A stretch of DNA of 64,000 bases from Thecaphora thlaspeos (lineage: Eukaryota > Basidiomycota > Ustilaginomycetes > Urocystidales > Glomosporiaceae). A program made the translations under genes and the position numbers. Shown here one piece after another: positions 21,901 to 35,100 of the stretch; position 1 is the first letter of the stretch; each line of letters opens with the position of its first letter. The notes under the pieces are model-generated. The model made no database searches. It was not told the DNA's origin and worked only from the letters and a program-made list of their open reading frames with translations. The stretch spans positions 1-64,000 of the forward strand of contig UWYS01000026.1 of the NCBI GenBank assembly GCA_900291925.1, written 5' to 3'.

Positions 21901-24900
21901 CGCAGCGAACGTGTCGAGGTGAATGTGCGAGTCGAGCGCATTCCAAGTAAAGGTGTCGCGCAGCTTCCAGTGCTCGTGGTCGATCTCCAGCCGGATTGGG
22001 ACAAGATCCTCGTCGAGAATCGAAACGGCTGCCGTCTTGGCTCGGTCGAGCGAGATGACGGGCCGTGTACCCCGCTGGCCCTGCTCGAGCTCGAGACGCT
22101 TCTGCGACGGCAGCAGGATCCGGAATGGCTCGAAAAGCCCCTCGCGGTGTAGGCCCGAGAGATCTTCCTCGTCGGCCCTCTCCCACCACGCCAGCGGCTT
22201 AGGCTGCGTCAGAGTGCCGTCGGACACTTTGCGGCGCGGCGGCTTGACTGCATCGATGCGCTCCTTGATCTGGCGCTCCATGCTGGCCTGCTGCTGCCGG
22301 TAGAGCGTCTCGTACTCCTTGTCGCGCTGCATGAAGCCGAGCAGCTCCGCCTCCTGCTCCGCCGTCAGCGCGGTCCACGTGACCTCGTCTCCGTCGTCGT
22401 CGGCGGCTGCCGATACCTTCGCTGCAGCTTGCCCCTCCTCGCCGTCCTGCAGCGAGTCCGACCTAGGCTGGGGTTTCGGCTTCGACTTGGACGATGTCAC
22501 CTTCCGGACGCGGGTGTTGAAGCCGTTGATCTGGAGGCCGACCGCCGACTCGCGCGGCGGAGGACCGCCCCGGACCATGGGAAGGTGGGAGAGGTCGGGA
22601 TGCGACGGCGGAGGCGGCGCTTGAGGCTGCGATCCAGGCGCGCCAACAGCGACGGTTCCGGCAGGTGTCAGTGGCGCACCTTCTGCGACCGGAGGGGCTC
22701 CGGGCACAAGGCCGGCAGCCGCAACCGCTGTTGCTGCTCCTCCTTGCGGGATCTGCGCCTGGCTCGGGCGCCGCGGCGTCGTCGGCGGGTGGGGCGGCTG
22801 CCCTTGGCCAAAGGCACCGAGCATGCCTTGATTCATCGCGTGCGCCATCGCCGGCGTCTGGGTAGGGGCCGCACCGGCGGCCGCCAACAGCGGGTCGGTC
22901 AGGGGCAGGTTCTCGAACGCCGAATTGACGAGATTGGCCTGCGACACGCCAGCCGTCGAGGGCCGCCTGCCTGCGTGCCCTGGGCTCATAGCGACGCTGG
23001 GATCGACGGCGCTGGGGACCATCGATGGCTGCCGCCCTTGCTTCGCCATTGCCGCCATCGCCGCCATGTGGGCAGACTGGTCCTGAGGGTGGATCGGCCC
23101 GGGCCCATGGAGCGTATACGGCAGCGGCATCGAGCCGCCGGGGGGCATCTGTTGCTGCGGCTGCTGCTGCATCTGCATCTGCATCTGCTGCATCTGTTGT
23201 TGGTGGCCGGGTGCGGGCGGCGGGGCCATCAGTCCGCTTCCCGTGACCGGACCGGAGCGAGAGTCTGGCCGTCCCGAGGCGCTCAGGGCGACGCTCGGTT
23301 GGCGCGGCCGCGCCTGATTCATCATGCCTGGGCTCGAGGTGGCTCCATGGTGCGGCGAATGGGTGGTGTGCAGCGGCGAGCCGTGCTGGGTGGAAGGCGT
23401 CATCGGCCGCATCTGATGATGTTGGGACGGTATGCCGCCCGGCGCGCCCTGCTGAAGCTGCTGCTGCTGCTGTAGGTGGTGGAGATGAGCCTGCTGAGCC
23501 TGTTGTTGCTGGAGTTGTTGTTGCTGCTGTTGCTGCTGTTGCTGATGTTGATGCTGCTGCTGGAACTGTTGCGCCATGCCTGGCGGCATCATCGGCATCT
23601 GCTGCGGCGTTATCGGCTGCTGCTGCTGTTGCGGTTGATGCTGCTGGTCCGGAGGCCCAGGCAGGCCGTGGCTAGGAGACTGCCCTTGGCCGGGCATCAT
23701 CGACGACTGCTGCTGCTGCTGACGCTGCGGCGTCATGTTGGCCGACGGCGTTGGCTGCTGCTGTTGTTGCTGCTGCGCCTGTGGTGGCGCTGCCGCGTTC
23801 GGTCCGATCTGCGGGATAAGGCCGAGACCGCGGGCCTCGTTGATCGTCAGCACCATCCCGCCGTTTGGCATCATCGAGGCGTGCTGCCCACCCGGCAGGC
23901 TCGACGCCTTGAGGAAGAGGTAGCCCATCTGCATCAGCGTGTGAACCGGAGTGATGCCAGAACCCTCCTGTGCCTTGGCAAGCGCGAGGGCGCGCGAGAG
24001 GATCGCCTGCTGCTGCTGCGGGTTCAGGCTCGGCGTCCAGTTAGGTGGGACGACCTGTTGGATATTCTGGCCCGTTGCGCTGCCACCTGGTCCGCTCTGT
24101 CCGCCCTGTCCGCCGCCCTGCTGCATTTGCTGCTGCTGCTGCTGCTGTTGCTGCTGCTGCATCTGTTGTTGGATCTGCATCTGCTGCATCTGGGTCGGCG
24201 GCGCACCTTGCTGTTGCTGCTGTGCATGCATCTGTGGAGGGACTGAGCCTCGATGCTGCTGCTGCTGCGGCTGCTGTTGGCCGGGATGGGGGGTCGCCAT
24301 CTGCAGAGGCGTTCCTGGTCCACCGGTGCCGCCACCGTGTCCACCGTGGCTGATGCTGGGGCTGCGCGTATGGCTGCGCGAGCGCTCGAATGCGAGGTTG
24401 GCCAGGTTGGGCGGCTGGGCGCCGTGCGGCGGTAGGCCGCCGTGCTGCTGCTGCTGATGATGAAGCCCGGCCGTGCCGGACGGCGAGCTGTTTTCGTGGC
24501 CGGGCGGCAACGCCGCTTGCATCACGGGCGTCTGTTTCTTGGCCGGTGTTGCCTTCTTGTCAGCCTTCTTCCGCGGCGCAGCCTTGGGTTTGGCGGCAGA
24601 GGCCGGCGGTGTGGCTGCGGCGGAGGCGGGCATACCCTGCCCCATCGGCGACGACAACTGGTTCGACGTCTGAAGATACGAGGGAAGGCCGTTGGGCTGC
24701 GTCGCGCTGCCAGGCCGGACGGGCGAGGCCATCGACGGCTGCTCGGACGGGCCGGCGGCGTTGTTGCTGTTGGTGCCGCCTCCCATCAGCGCCGAGGGAT
24801 CGATTAAACCAGACAGGTTCGGGTTCTGGCTCTGACCCTGGCCAAAGGACGAGCCAGCCTGACCGCTGCCGCCGCCGTTCTGTTGAACGAAGCTCTGAAG

Positions 24901-25728
24901 CATCGGGTTGAAGCTTTGCATCGACATCTGCTGGCCGAAGTTCGCCATCGCCTGCGGATTGACGCCGCCAAAGGCGTTCGGGTTCATCTGACCCTGTTGT
25001 TGCTGCTGCTGCTGCTGAGGTGTCGATGGTCCCGCCTGGCCCTGCGGCATGTTCTGGCCGGGGAACATGGCGTTGTTCGAGTGCTGGCCGAGCATACCTG
25101 ACATCGTTTGCTGTGGCTGCTGTTGCTGTTGTTGCTGCTGCGGCCACCGGAGCGATTGCTGCCGTTGCTGCATCTGCTGCTGCGTCAGTTGCTGCTGCTG
25201 CGGGTGCTGGCTTTGCTGCGGCGTACCCTGCCGCTGCTGCTGCTGTTGCTGTTGTTGGAGCTGCTGCTGCTGCTGGAGGAACATCTGGGGGTTGAAGGCG
25301 GCCGGATTCATGCCATTAGCGGCGGCAGCCCTCTGCAGCGCCTGGAGGTCGAAGCCGCCGACGCTCGGGTTGGCGCCGCCCATGCCCATCATGGCCGGAT
25401 TGAAGCCGCCGCCGCCGCCGAATTGGCCGAGCTGCTGCTGTGGCTGCTGCTGATGTTGCTGTTGTGGTTTTTGTGGCGGTTGCTGCGGCTGCTGCTGCTG
25501 TAGGCCGTTAGACATGCCAACGGCTCCCCCCAAACTGCTCATGTCCATACCACCAAACATGGCCAGGTTCATACCGAGGCTGGCCATGTTCATTGGGAAG
25601 CCCTTGTTGGGGTCGGCCGCAGCGCCGCCGCCCCCATTGGAGCCATCGCCGTTGCCATCGCCGTTGCCGTTGCCGTTGCCGGCAAAGATGTTGCCAAAGA
25701 CGTTGTTCTGGAACATGGATGGATCCAT
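18927..25728 (-). CDS. SNF5: SNF5/SMARCB1-type subunit of the SWI/SNF chromatin remodeller, with GATA-like finger
   Basis: Core scaffold subunit of SWI/SNF (or RSC-like) nucleosome remodellers in the nucleus. Three exons, 21373-25728, 19301-21253 and 18927-19160 (introns 119 and 140 nt, phase 0), giving about 2180 aa. The N-terminal half is disordered and extremely Gln/Pro/Gly-rich with long CAG/CAA tracts. The SNF5 homology region has two repeats: the first from about residue 1232 (SILDEDLVPIRLEIDHEHWK) and the second across the first exon junction (ELRMVIK-LDITVGSMNLVDQFEWD), separated by an acidic Asp/Glu stretch. At about 1789-1816 lies CSNC-x20-CGPC, a GATA-type zinc finger lacking the usual TPLWR. 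The last exon joins as CLDCPGK-LYTPGPGESLNNFEIH. Much longer than yeast Snf5 (about 900 aa), mostly because of Gln-rich sequence. Role and family are sure; repeat lengths may vary between strains. Confidence 0.93.
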
Positions 25729-27916
25729 CTTTGGCGGGCGGGTTGTGGCGAGGCGACAGCAGTGGGCGGGACGGGATCAGTGAATCGGTGTCAGCCTGCC
25801 CTCCGCGTCAAGAGCAGCGACCGATCGATCGATCAAAAGTCCCGTGTGCGAACCTCGTCTGACAACCTGGGGCGCGCCTCGGAGGTCGGGGCGCGTGTGT
25901 CGAGGGAAGAAGTCGGGATGCTTGACCTTTTAGTAAAATGAATAGCTCGGGCCCGAGGATGAGGTCTGCGGAGGCCGAGCTGGCGGGATTCTGCGTCGAA
26001 CGTGGTCTGCGAGGAGGTAAAGGTCGATGGTCTGGGCACTCCTCAGGACGCTTGCATCGGAGACCAGGGGCCGAGCTATAAGAAGGCGCGGAGGCGACCA
26101 GGAGGGGCGAAAGGAAGGGGTCAGATGGTCGTCCGCTCCAGCGCGCGCTGCAAAGGGACGTGGCCGTAGCAATGGTGAGCCGCGTAGTCGACGAGCAGCG
26201 AGTCGGACAGCGCCAATGCTCGATTGACAGGCGAGTAAGAGAGAGGGAAGCCGGTCGAAGAATCTGCGTCGAGAAGCGGTGCGAATTTGGGACGTGTTAC
26301 AGGACGTACCGGACAAGAGAGCGAAGCTGGCTAGGCGCAGGGACGACCCGAAGCTGAGGCAGATCTCGATGACGTCCAGCGCGGCGCAGGAAGAGAAGAT
26401 GATAGCGAATCCGAGGTGCGACCCAGAAGCAGTCTATCGATGCTGAGCTGCGAACAAACTGCGAACAGCGTCGCGCGAATACGTTCTCTCGTAACGCGTC
26501 TCGCTTCAGTCGGAAGGGATGTCGCGGGACGGCGGTGCAAGACGAGCCAGGGATCGGATGTTCGAACAAACCGACCAACAGATAGGCGCGTCGAAGGTTG
26601 GGCCAGCGGATGCAGCGAGGCGAGGCGGGACGCCGGCGCGAGACTCAAGCCGGTGCTGACGCGGCGGAATGGCGGTGAGGTGTGGAGGGCGTCGGAAGTG
26701 TGGCCGTTGCGAGGGGGCTTAGCCGTCGGGTCCAAGGCGGCGACGGCGGCAAGAGGCGACGAGGATTGGTGGTGCGATGGCCAAGGATGAATCAGGACAG
26801 CCGGGCACGAAAGCGTCCTGAGAACGTGTCAGCGCCGCAGAAGGAGGCGATGGGGCGGTCCGGGGAAGTCGACGGCGTGCTTTACACCTGGTAACCGAGT
26901 CGCAGTCGTCGTTGCTAATGTTGCGAAAGAGATAGGAGAACGAGCTGAGCCTTCCTATCCGCGAGTCGATGGTCGTCGCGGCGAGGGGAGAAGCGGTACT
27001 CTGGTGACTTAACGACAAGAGCGACGGTGGTGTCGGACCCGTTCGTCGTGGACGCGATGCGTATGGTGAGCCGGAAGCGAGAAAGGGCGAGTCCAGATGC
27101 GGAGCAAAGCCGAGAAAGGCGCAGACACGGTCGGTTGGATCGGTCCGCGCGCCAGGTCGAGTCGAATCGAGTCGAGGCGGAGGAGAGTTTAGGAAGAAGT
27201 CGAGAAAGTCGCGACGCAAAGGCGTACTTGGTGGCGATGGCAGCCGCTGATGCCGGGGCGAGACGGAAGGAAGAACAACGTGCGGTTCGCGACGTGACGG
27301 TCGGAGAAGGGAAGACGAAGAGGAGGAGGAGGAGGAGGAGATGGTGGTGGTGGTGGTGGTGGGATCGTGTAGAGATGTCGAGGCGAGGAAGCCGCGAGTC
27401 GAGTCGAGTCGTGGGCCTGGGCTGGGCCTGGGCTTCGCACTCACCTCACCCACCCTACACTCTCTCGTGGCTGGGCCATCCGCGCCGAGCGCCGGCCGCG
27501 ACTCGGAAAGCTGCCTCGCGCCCGCCTCTCTGATTGCGGGGGACTCTGCTGGCCTGGCAACGTCGTGGAGGCCCAGGGTCAGTCAGTCAGTCGGTCAGTC
27601 GCGCCTCTCTCGCCTCTGTTTTCGCCGCGAGTGCGCAGGCGAGGGCCGATTCCAACTCGTTGGCCACGACCGCGCGATCGGATACATCGGGCGCGCAGTG
27701 CCCAGGCTGCCAGGCGAAAAAGGCCCGATCCAACCGCCTTTGCATCGCCAAGCCTCGCTCGCTCACTCAGTCAAACAGGCTGTCACTCAGACCCGATGGG
27801 CGCCCTCCCGCAGTTGTCCTGGACGAACTGAAACGGCGCCTAATGATTGCAAAGAGGGAGCTGCGGGTCTAACATAGGGCTGAAATCACAGCTGTGCGAA
27901 GGCCGCTTCCTGCCGT
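25729..27916. other. Intergenic, 2.2 kb upstream of SNF5
   Basis: Expected to contain the SNF5 promoter and leader and the ATG9 3' end. Open frames of up to 244 codons exist on the minus strand but are Ser/Pro/Arg-rich without motifs. GAG and GGT trinucleotide tracts lie at about 27318-27361. No conserved gene seen. Confidence 0.5.
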
Positions 27917-30900
27917 TCACCACCTTGGCCCGCCGGGGGCCCCTCTACCCGCGTAGATGTGGTGGAGCAGATCGCGGACGCCCGCCTTCCCGCCCGCGGC
28001 CGATGCGTCAAAGTGGCTCTGCTCCATCGCTCCTCCCTGAGCATCCCCCACTCGTGATGTCGACGTCGACCCCTCGCCGTCAAGATCTCCGCCGTTTGAG
28101 TTGCTACTTATCCTGCTATCCGCCCTCCTGGCACCGCCAGCCGCCGCTGCCACGTACGAATTCCCGTCGTCTCCGACGTCCTCGTTCTCGTCTTCCTCTG
28201 CAATTCCGGTCGTGAAGCTGTCCTGCTTGATCGCCCTTGGCCGTCCCTTTGACCGCGATCGGCGCGAGCCGTCCAGGTCTCTCTTCTTGTTGTCGCTGCG
28301 GGCCAGCGCGATCGACCGCGAGAAGGCGTCGTCGTAAAATTGCGACCGCGTCGTCAGCAGCGTCGAGTCGATCGGCGAGAAGTGCTTGCCGTGACTGCCG
28401 CTCAAATCCCCTGGTTGCAGCCTGCCGGAGTCAAGCGTAGCAACGCCGCTGCCGCCGCCGCCATCTAGCGAGCGTCCGAGAGCCGGTAGCGTGTCGTCAG
28501 CCCCGGCCCCGGCCCCGGCCCCGGCCCCACCGATCGCCGCCATCCGCGAAAGGAAGAGCGAGCTCATGGGGTCCGTCGGCTCCCAGTCCGGGTGATTGGC
28601 TTTGAAGCCGAGCATGCTCTGCTCCATTTTGGCCTGCCTCGACTCGCCGCCGCCGCCATGGCCGCTGGCGTGAGGCTCCCTTCGCCTCGCTCCTTCGCCA
28701 ACCCCGTGCTGCTGGTCCAAAGTTCCGCCGGGGGGATGGGCGGTACCATCGCGGCGGAAATTGAAGACGGCAAACGAGCAGACGTAGCCGATGCCATCGA
28801 CGTGGACGGTGAACTCGCGGAAGAAGTCGATGATGGCAGGAGCGCTCTTGGGCAGCGAGAGCCACAAGGCAAACGGCGTCGTGACGACCGAGAAGAGTTC
28901 CTGGAAGAAAATGTAGACCTTGAGCGTGTAGAGCTGGCCGAATTCGACATGAACGTCGGCCGAGTGGAAGCGGCCGCGCCAGCCCTCGGGCATGTGGTGC
29001 GTGTGGTGAATGACGGCGCGCAGCAGAATCTCTGGCTCAAAGACGAGGTGCTCGTCCGGTATCATGCCGCGCGACACGGCGAGCACCGTTCCGAACACGC
29101 CGATGTAGAAGAGAACGTTGCGCTGCGGCGTAATGTCAAAATGGAGAAAGAGGTCCGGGTCGATGACCGACGCCAGCAGCAGCACTGCCGTGAAGGAGCC
29201 GGCGATGAAGGCGACGAAGCGCGCAATCACGGCCGTCTTTTCCTTGGGGAACTGGTCGATGTAGCGCTGCGCGTAGGGATACGAGCTGTGGCAGCGGCGG
29301 CGGAAGAGGTGCGGCAGTTCATTGAACTCGCGGAACTTCCACCGGGCGTACTGGGTGTACTGGCGCGAGCCGAGGTTGGACGGGTCCTTGTGGTACTCCT
29401 GGGCGCGGCAAGGCGCGACGAGCCGAGCAGAGAGGGCGAGAGGGGGAAGCAGGGTGGGCCGGTGAAGCGAAGTGAGACTCGTTTCGCTCGACAGGGGCCG
29501 TAGCTTTGGGTCAGAGACAGCGCCGGACTCACCTCAAAGTAGCGGAAGAACGAGTAGGTCAAGAGGTAGAGGACGATGAACGGCGCAAAAACGGCGTTGA
29601 TGATGGCCATGAACATGAAGCGCCGCCGCAACCTGCCAACCAGTCGATCGAGCAAGAGGGCGGAGCGAGACAAGGCAAGGAAGCGATGGTGTGGTTGGAG
29701 TCATCTCGCCAGATACAGAACTGTCTTTCTCACTGCGCGGCCTCAACCATCGGTCGTTGCCCCCACTCGGCACTCACCCGTCGATCAGCTGGCCCCTGTG
29801 GCGATCGGTCAGAAACTGGCGCCGTACCTGGCCACGCGAGTCGAAGAGGAAGCCGAGCAAGCAGAAGTTGAGGTTCCACTCCAGGCTCCGGGTCAGCGCC
29901 GGGCTCCGATGGCGGAGGCCGGGAATCGAGAGGTCGAGCGTGTCCTTGTTGAACAGGGCGATGAGGTAGTTTTCCTGCCGCATGATCCGATTGGCGACAT
30001 CGTGGGCGTCGAGCTTCTCCTTGGTCTGGTCGGCGTCGCCGCTCTCAGCCTGCGAGCTGAGCGAGGTGATCGGATGCTCTTCGCGTAGCGTCGCGATCCG
30101 GTTGACGACCTCGTTCCAGGGGATAGATTGGACGTCGGCCTGCGGGGAAGAGCACAGTTTCAGAAGAAGGGCAAGGACGTCAATCACCAGCGCGGAACCT
30201 CGGTGGGGCAGGCAGGTCCAGCCGTGCACTCACGTCGGGAATGTTGAGCAAGTGCGTGTAGAAGCGGTGCATGGCCGCCAGCCGTGACAGCCCGAAGCCG
30301 AACTGGACCACTTGCCAGCCGTAGAAGACGGCGAAGCTGACAAAGAGCAGCAGCGAGAGGTTCGAAAAGCGCGAGACGCAGTGGCCCACAATGACCTGAG
30401 AGAGCTGTCCATCATGGCGGATGCTCGAGTAGTCGACGCAGCCGAGCAAAAAGGTGGAAAAGCCTATTACAAAGGCGATCGTCCTAGCCGGTTGTGATGA
30501 GGCAGAAGAGGAGCGCAGGGGGCAGTCGAGAAAGAGAGAGAGAATGTGGGTCAGCAAAGACGTTTGGTCCGATTTTTTTCCTTCAACCCCGGCCCGGCCC
30601 GCGCATTCACAGCAGGTTGAGCGCTCTCGAGAGGGCGATACAGATGGCGCCTTTGCCGACGTAGTAGGCGTAGACCTCCTGGAGAAAGGCGTCCATATTA
30701 TCGACGTTGGCCCACATCCAGAGGGCCTTTTGCCTGGGATCGAGGCCGCCCAGCGCCATGCGGCGGCTCCTCGGCGACGTCGAGGGCCAGGCCGAGGCCC
30801 AGTCCCAGCCGCACCTCTGGCCGTGTCCCTGCCGGCGGTGACGATGGCTGCTGCGGTCCGATCGATTCGAGGAGCTCGCCGTGCGATGTCCTAGGCCGCT

Positions 30901-31617
30901 CTCCTCGTCTCCCTCAAGCCGTTCTTGATCATTGCTGTCGAATTTGGAACGCCGGCTGCGAGACTTGGGCTTACGCTTGCTCCCCCGGCTGCTTGCCCTG
31001 GATGAAGATTCCGGGTAGCCTCGTGCGCGCTCGTGGCGCGCCAAGAGTACCGCCTCTTCGTCGGAGGAGAGCCGCTCAATGCCATCTTGCGCGCCAGCTT
31101 CGTCTTGCCACGATGCTCTGTGTTTGCTGCGCTGCTGCTCTGGATACGGCGGCTCTTGGTCTGGAATGCGCGACTGCTCAAAGATGGACATCTTAGGCCC
31201 TCGAGCGCTCCCGGCGCGGCGGGACGAAGAGGCGGCAGCAGGACGGGGGATGTTTTTTAAGCCTGCGTCGATTTCGAGCATAACGGAAGCGGGTGGCTCG
31301 TCGTCGAGACCATCGTGAGCGGGGCCGTTGCGATGGCTGCGTGGGCCGGTGTAGGCTGCGCCTGCTGCTGCAGCGAGGGCGGAAGGGGTGATCGGATCGA
31401 TGGCATCGACGAGAACAGGGCGGGTAGGTGTGAGGCCTTGGTGCTGATGATAGTTACCGACGTCGTTGCCGTCGTCGTTCTTGGTGACGTCGTTGCTGAA
31501 TGGCGATCCGAAGGGTTGACGTTGGCCCTGCTGCTGCGGCTGCTGCTGGACGGCGGGGGAAGGCGAGGGGGCGGGGTTGGTGTTGTGATCCTGGTCGGGA
31601 TCACCGAAAGGGTCCAT
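27917..31617 (-). CDS. ATG9: Autophagy-related protein 9 (lipid scramblase of autophagosome formation)
   Basis: Multi-pass membrane protein of Golgi-derived vesicles that seeds the phagophore and scrambles lipids. Five exons: 30611-31617, 30234-30483, 29778-30139, 29533-29632 and 27917-29398 (four introns of 93 to 144 nt), giving about 1066 aa. The joins restore family signatures: LTIAFVIGFSTFLLGCVDYS, LLNIPD-ADVQSIPWNEVV, QLIDG-LRRRFMFM and RYFE-EYHKDPSNLGSRQYTQ. Further marks are WKFREFNELPHLF, a membrane stretch (FIAGSFTAVLLLASVI) and FFREFTVHVDGIGYVCSFAVFNF. The N-terminal 300 residues and the C-terminal 270 are disordered, as in other fungi. An alternative start lies 11 codons upstream; the chosen one (GCCATGG) has the better context. 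Shares a short divergent promoter with the M28 peptidase gene. Confidence 0.96.
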
Positions 31618-32169
31618 GGCGAGGAGATCTGTGGATGTTGCTGATGGCAAGAATGCTGGTGGAGCTCGATGAAGGAGCGGTGGAAGGGAGTGTGAAAGGG
31701 CGAGGCGGCCGGTGCTGATAGCGTTGGGCGCGCGTGTGCGTGTACGTGTGCGTGTGCTTGTGCTTGTGCGTCCGCGCCAGGGTCCAGCAGCGCGCGCACC
31801 GCCAAAGTGGAGGCATAGTTAACTAGCCGCCAAACGACACCGACGAGCAGCCACAGGCTGAGGCTGAGGCAGAGAGGCCAGGCCAGGTTAACGGGCAGCG
31901 CGCCAAGCGGCCCGATATATGGACCGTCGTCGTTGCGCGCGCGCGCGTCATCCCGATGATCTCGTTGGCCGTGGCCGGATGGGCCGTCGTTTCTTCTTCT
32001 GGACAAGCACGCACACGGACCAACTCAAGGCCGCCCGCCCTTTGGCCCTTTCCTTCCTCTCTTCCATCTCTGCAACCCAGCGTCAGCGCCAGCAGCATCG
32101 CAGACCCGCCTGCCTCCCCTCCCGCCCCCTCTCCCGGCACGCTATCCACCACCTCGCGGCTTTGCGACT
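31618..32169. promoter_or_regulatory. Short divergent promoter between ATG9 and the M28 peptidase gene
   Basis: A 552-bp gap separates the two start codons and must carry both promoters. It contains a GTGTGC-type alternating purine/pyrimidine tract (about 31735-31780), an alternating GC tract (about 31936-31948) and a GATATATGG sequence at about 31912-31920. No experimentally known motif identified. Confidence 0.45.
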
Positions 32170-35100
32170 ATGCCGCCGAGAAGGGCCCGCCAGAGCAAGC
32201 CCGCCGCCGCCGCTCCCCCTCCGGCTGCTCCATTCACTCCCACAGCCTCATCGACCGCCAGCAAGCGCACCACCGACAATGTCTCCAATGGCGCCTCCAT
32301 AGAGTCAGTCAGAATCGCAGCAGCCATGGAAGCAAGCGAAACTGACCCCGTCAACTACCGACGCACCCCCAAACCCCTCAGCTTCGCCGGCCTCGTTCTC
32401 GCGCTCATCACGCTCCTTGCTTCGTCCACCCTGTACCTCCACTACAAGCTCCCCACCCCCAAACCCTCTACCTCCATCATCGCCGCAGGAGTCGGTCCGG
32501 AGCTTGCAACGGCGTACGATCCCACGTCGCCCGTCATCCTCAACGCCACCACCGCCAGCCGCGATGCCCACGCCGCGCCCGCCTCCATCAGCACCCTCTT
32601 TAGCGAGGCAAACGCCGTCTCCGTCATGCACCACCTGTCCGTCGGCATCGGCTACCGCATCGTTGGGACAAAGCAGCACGTCCAGGCAGAAGACTGGCTC
32701 GAACAAGTCCTCCGCCGATACGAAGGCTGGCACCACACCGTCAAGCCCGCCGACGACAACCAGAGCGGCAACGCGCGCCGCACCCAGGTCGAGGTGTGGA
32801 AGCAGATCGGCGACGGCGCCCACCGCTTCGACTTCATGAGCAGCGTCGTCTGGAAAAAGTACTACTCCATGTCCAACCTCGTCGTCCGCCTCTCTGACGG
32901 CACCGACGAGAGCAAGGCAAACGCCCTCCTCCTTAATGCCCACCTCGACTCGACGCTCCCCTCGCCCGGCGGCGCCGACGACGGCATCGGCGTCTCGATC
33001 CTCCTGGAGGCCCTTCGCATCCTCACGCTCCCCAACACGGGGCGCCGCCTCCACAACAGCGTCATTCTCCTCTTCAACAACGTCGAAGAGTCGCTCCAGG
33101 ACGCCTCCCACCTCTACATCACCCAGCACAACGAGACAGAGGACACGGTCCGCGCCGTCGTCAACCTCGAGGCGTGCGGGACCAGCGGGCCGGAGCTCTT
33201 CTTCCAGGCCACGAGCAACGCCATGATTGAGGCCTACAGCAAGGTCCCGCACCCCTACGGCACCGTGCTGGCCAACGACGTCTTCTCAACCGGCCTCATC
33301 CTCAGCGACACCGACTTCCGCCAGTTTGTCCAGTATAGCAACGGCTTCACCGGCCTCGACATGGCGCTGGTCGGCAGCTCCTACCTCTACCACACGCGCA
33401 AGGACGTCCCTGCCTACCTCGAGCCGGGCGCGACGCAGCACTTTGGCGAAAACGTGCTTGCCGTTCTCGAGCACCTCTGCCTCAACCGGGACGCCGCCGC
33501 TCTGCTTCCGGGCATCCCGCGTCGGCGGCAGTCGCGCGCCTCGCTACCCGTCTACTTCTCGCTCGCGGGCCGCAAGTTTTTCCTGATCAGCAACAAGGCG
33601 TTCAAGTCGATCGTCCTCGGCCTCTCGACGATCGCCCAGATCCAGCTAACATCGGTAACGCGCGCTGAGAGCCACCTGGGCGCGCTCAAGATGACGATGC
33701 TCTCGGCGTGCGGGACGGTGGCGAGCCTGTTGGCCGCCATCGCCGGCGCCAACGCCGTCGCGCTGCTGATGACGCAGGTGCTGGGCCGCGGGATGAGCTG
33801 GTTCTCGCACGAGTGGGCCCCTGCTGCGCTTTACGGTCCGCCAGCGCTCGCCTCGATACTGGGCGTACAGTACGCGATGGCGCATCTCGTCCCCGCCCAC
33901 CAGCGCCCCTACTTTGAGCGCGCGACGCTGGCAGGCATGCAGATCATCTTTACGCTCACTCTGCTCTGTCTCAACGCCTTTTCGATCGGCTCGGCGTACC
34001 TGATGGTGCTGGCGGCCGGCACGTTGTTGGTCAGCGTGACGGTCAACGACTTCATTCTGATCGGCATGGGCAACATCGAGATGAAGGCGGTGGCGCCCGA
34101 CGTGCGAGTCCATCCGTGGACGTACCTGCTGCTCATCCTGGTCCCCTCTACGATCGGGTTCGAGGGGATGGCGTCGTTCCTGGACCTGTTTACGCCGCTG
34201 ACGGGCCGGATGGGCGAGATCAGCCCGGCGGACAACATCCTCGCGACGATCGTGTCGGTGCTGCTCTTCCTCTCGCTGCCCGTGATGCTCCCGCTCTCGC
34301 ATCGCTTCCCGACGGCGACGCTGCGACGGGCCATCCTCGGCCTGGTGGCGCTCTCGACGGCCATGGTGGCTATCTTCGCGGTGCGTGCGCCGTTCGATGC
34401 GCTCCACCCGAAGCGGCTGTTCGTGCACCAGGTGCAAAACATCACGAGCGGCGACTGGTTCATGAACCTCGGCTCTGCCGACCCGGCGCCCGGGTTCGGC
34501 GATCTGGCAAACGAGGTGCAGGGTCTGCTGGGAAGGCAGGGCGAGACGGCCGTGTTGCACGAGATGAACGACCAGTACACGGCCTTTGACATCCTTTACC
34601 CGGTCTCGGATTTTCTTACGCCGTACAAGTTCCAAGTGCCCAGTCCCGAACCCTTGTCTGCTGTTGCACGGTACGCGGCGCCCGCGCCCACTTCGCAGCA
34701 CTTTACGCTGGTCGCGACCAACGAAACGATCAACTTGGACGCCTCTACGCGTCGGGTGACGCTCGAGATCCACCATCCAGGTATCATCTGGCCGGTGATT
34801 GCCTTTTGGGGCGATGTATTGGAATGGTCTCTCCCCTCTGCCCCACCTTCCGGTCATCAACAACACCACATCAAGCAAGTCGGTCGATACGGTCTATCGA
34901 CCTGGTCTGTCGATCTGCTACTTCGACTTGACTCGGAAGCACTTTCGTCTGCCTCTCAACGATCTCGGGCAGATTATGGAAAGTTGGTTAGAAGAGAGGA
35001 TGAAGACGAGGTGAGGGATGCGTCGAGACTTTGGATCGACATGAGCGGGTTGGTGGTCGATGAGATGTTCCCACAACATAGACAAGAGGCAAGAGGACGA

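Noticed and set aside
22429..23475. Plus-strand frames rich in Leu, Arg or Cys across the Snf5 Gln-rich region
   Set aside because: Antisense readings of CAG/CAA repeats (CTG gives poly-Leu, TGC gives poly-Cys).
23450..25500. CRISPR-like array
   Set aside because: The repeats are coding poly-Gln triplets without spacer structure; the genome is eukaryotic.
26719..27453. Minus-strand frame of 244 codons upstream of SNF5
   Set aside because: Low-complexity Ser/Pro/Arg; more likely leader or promoter DNA of SNF5.
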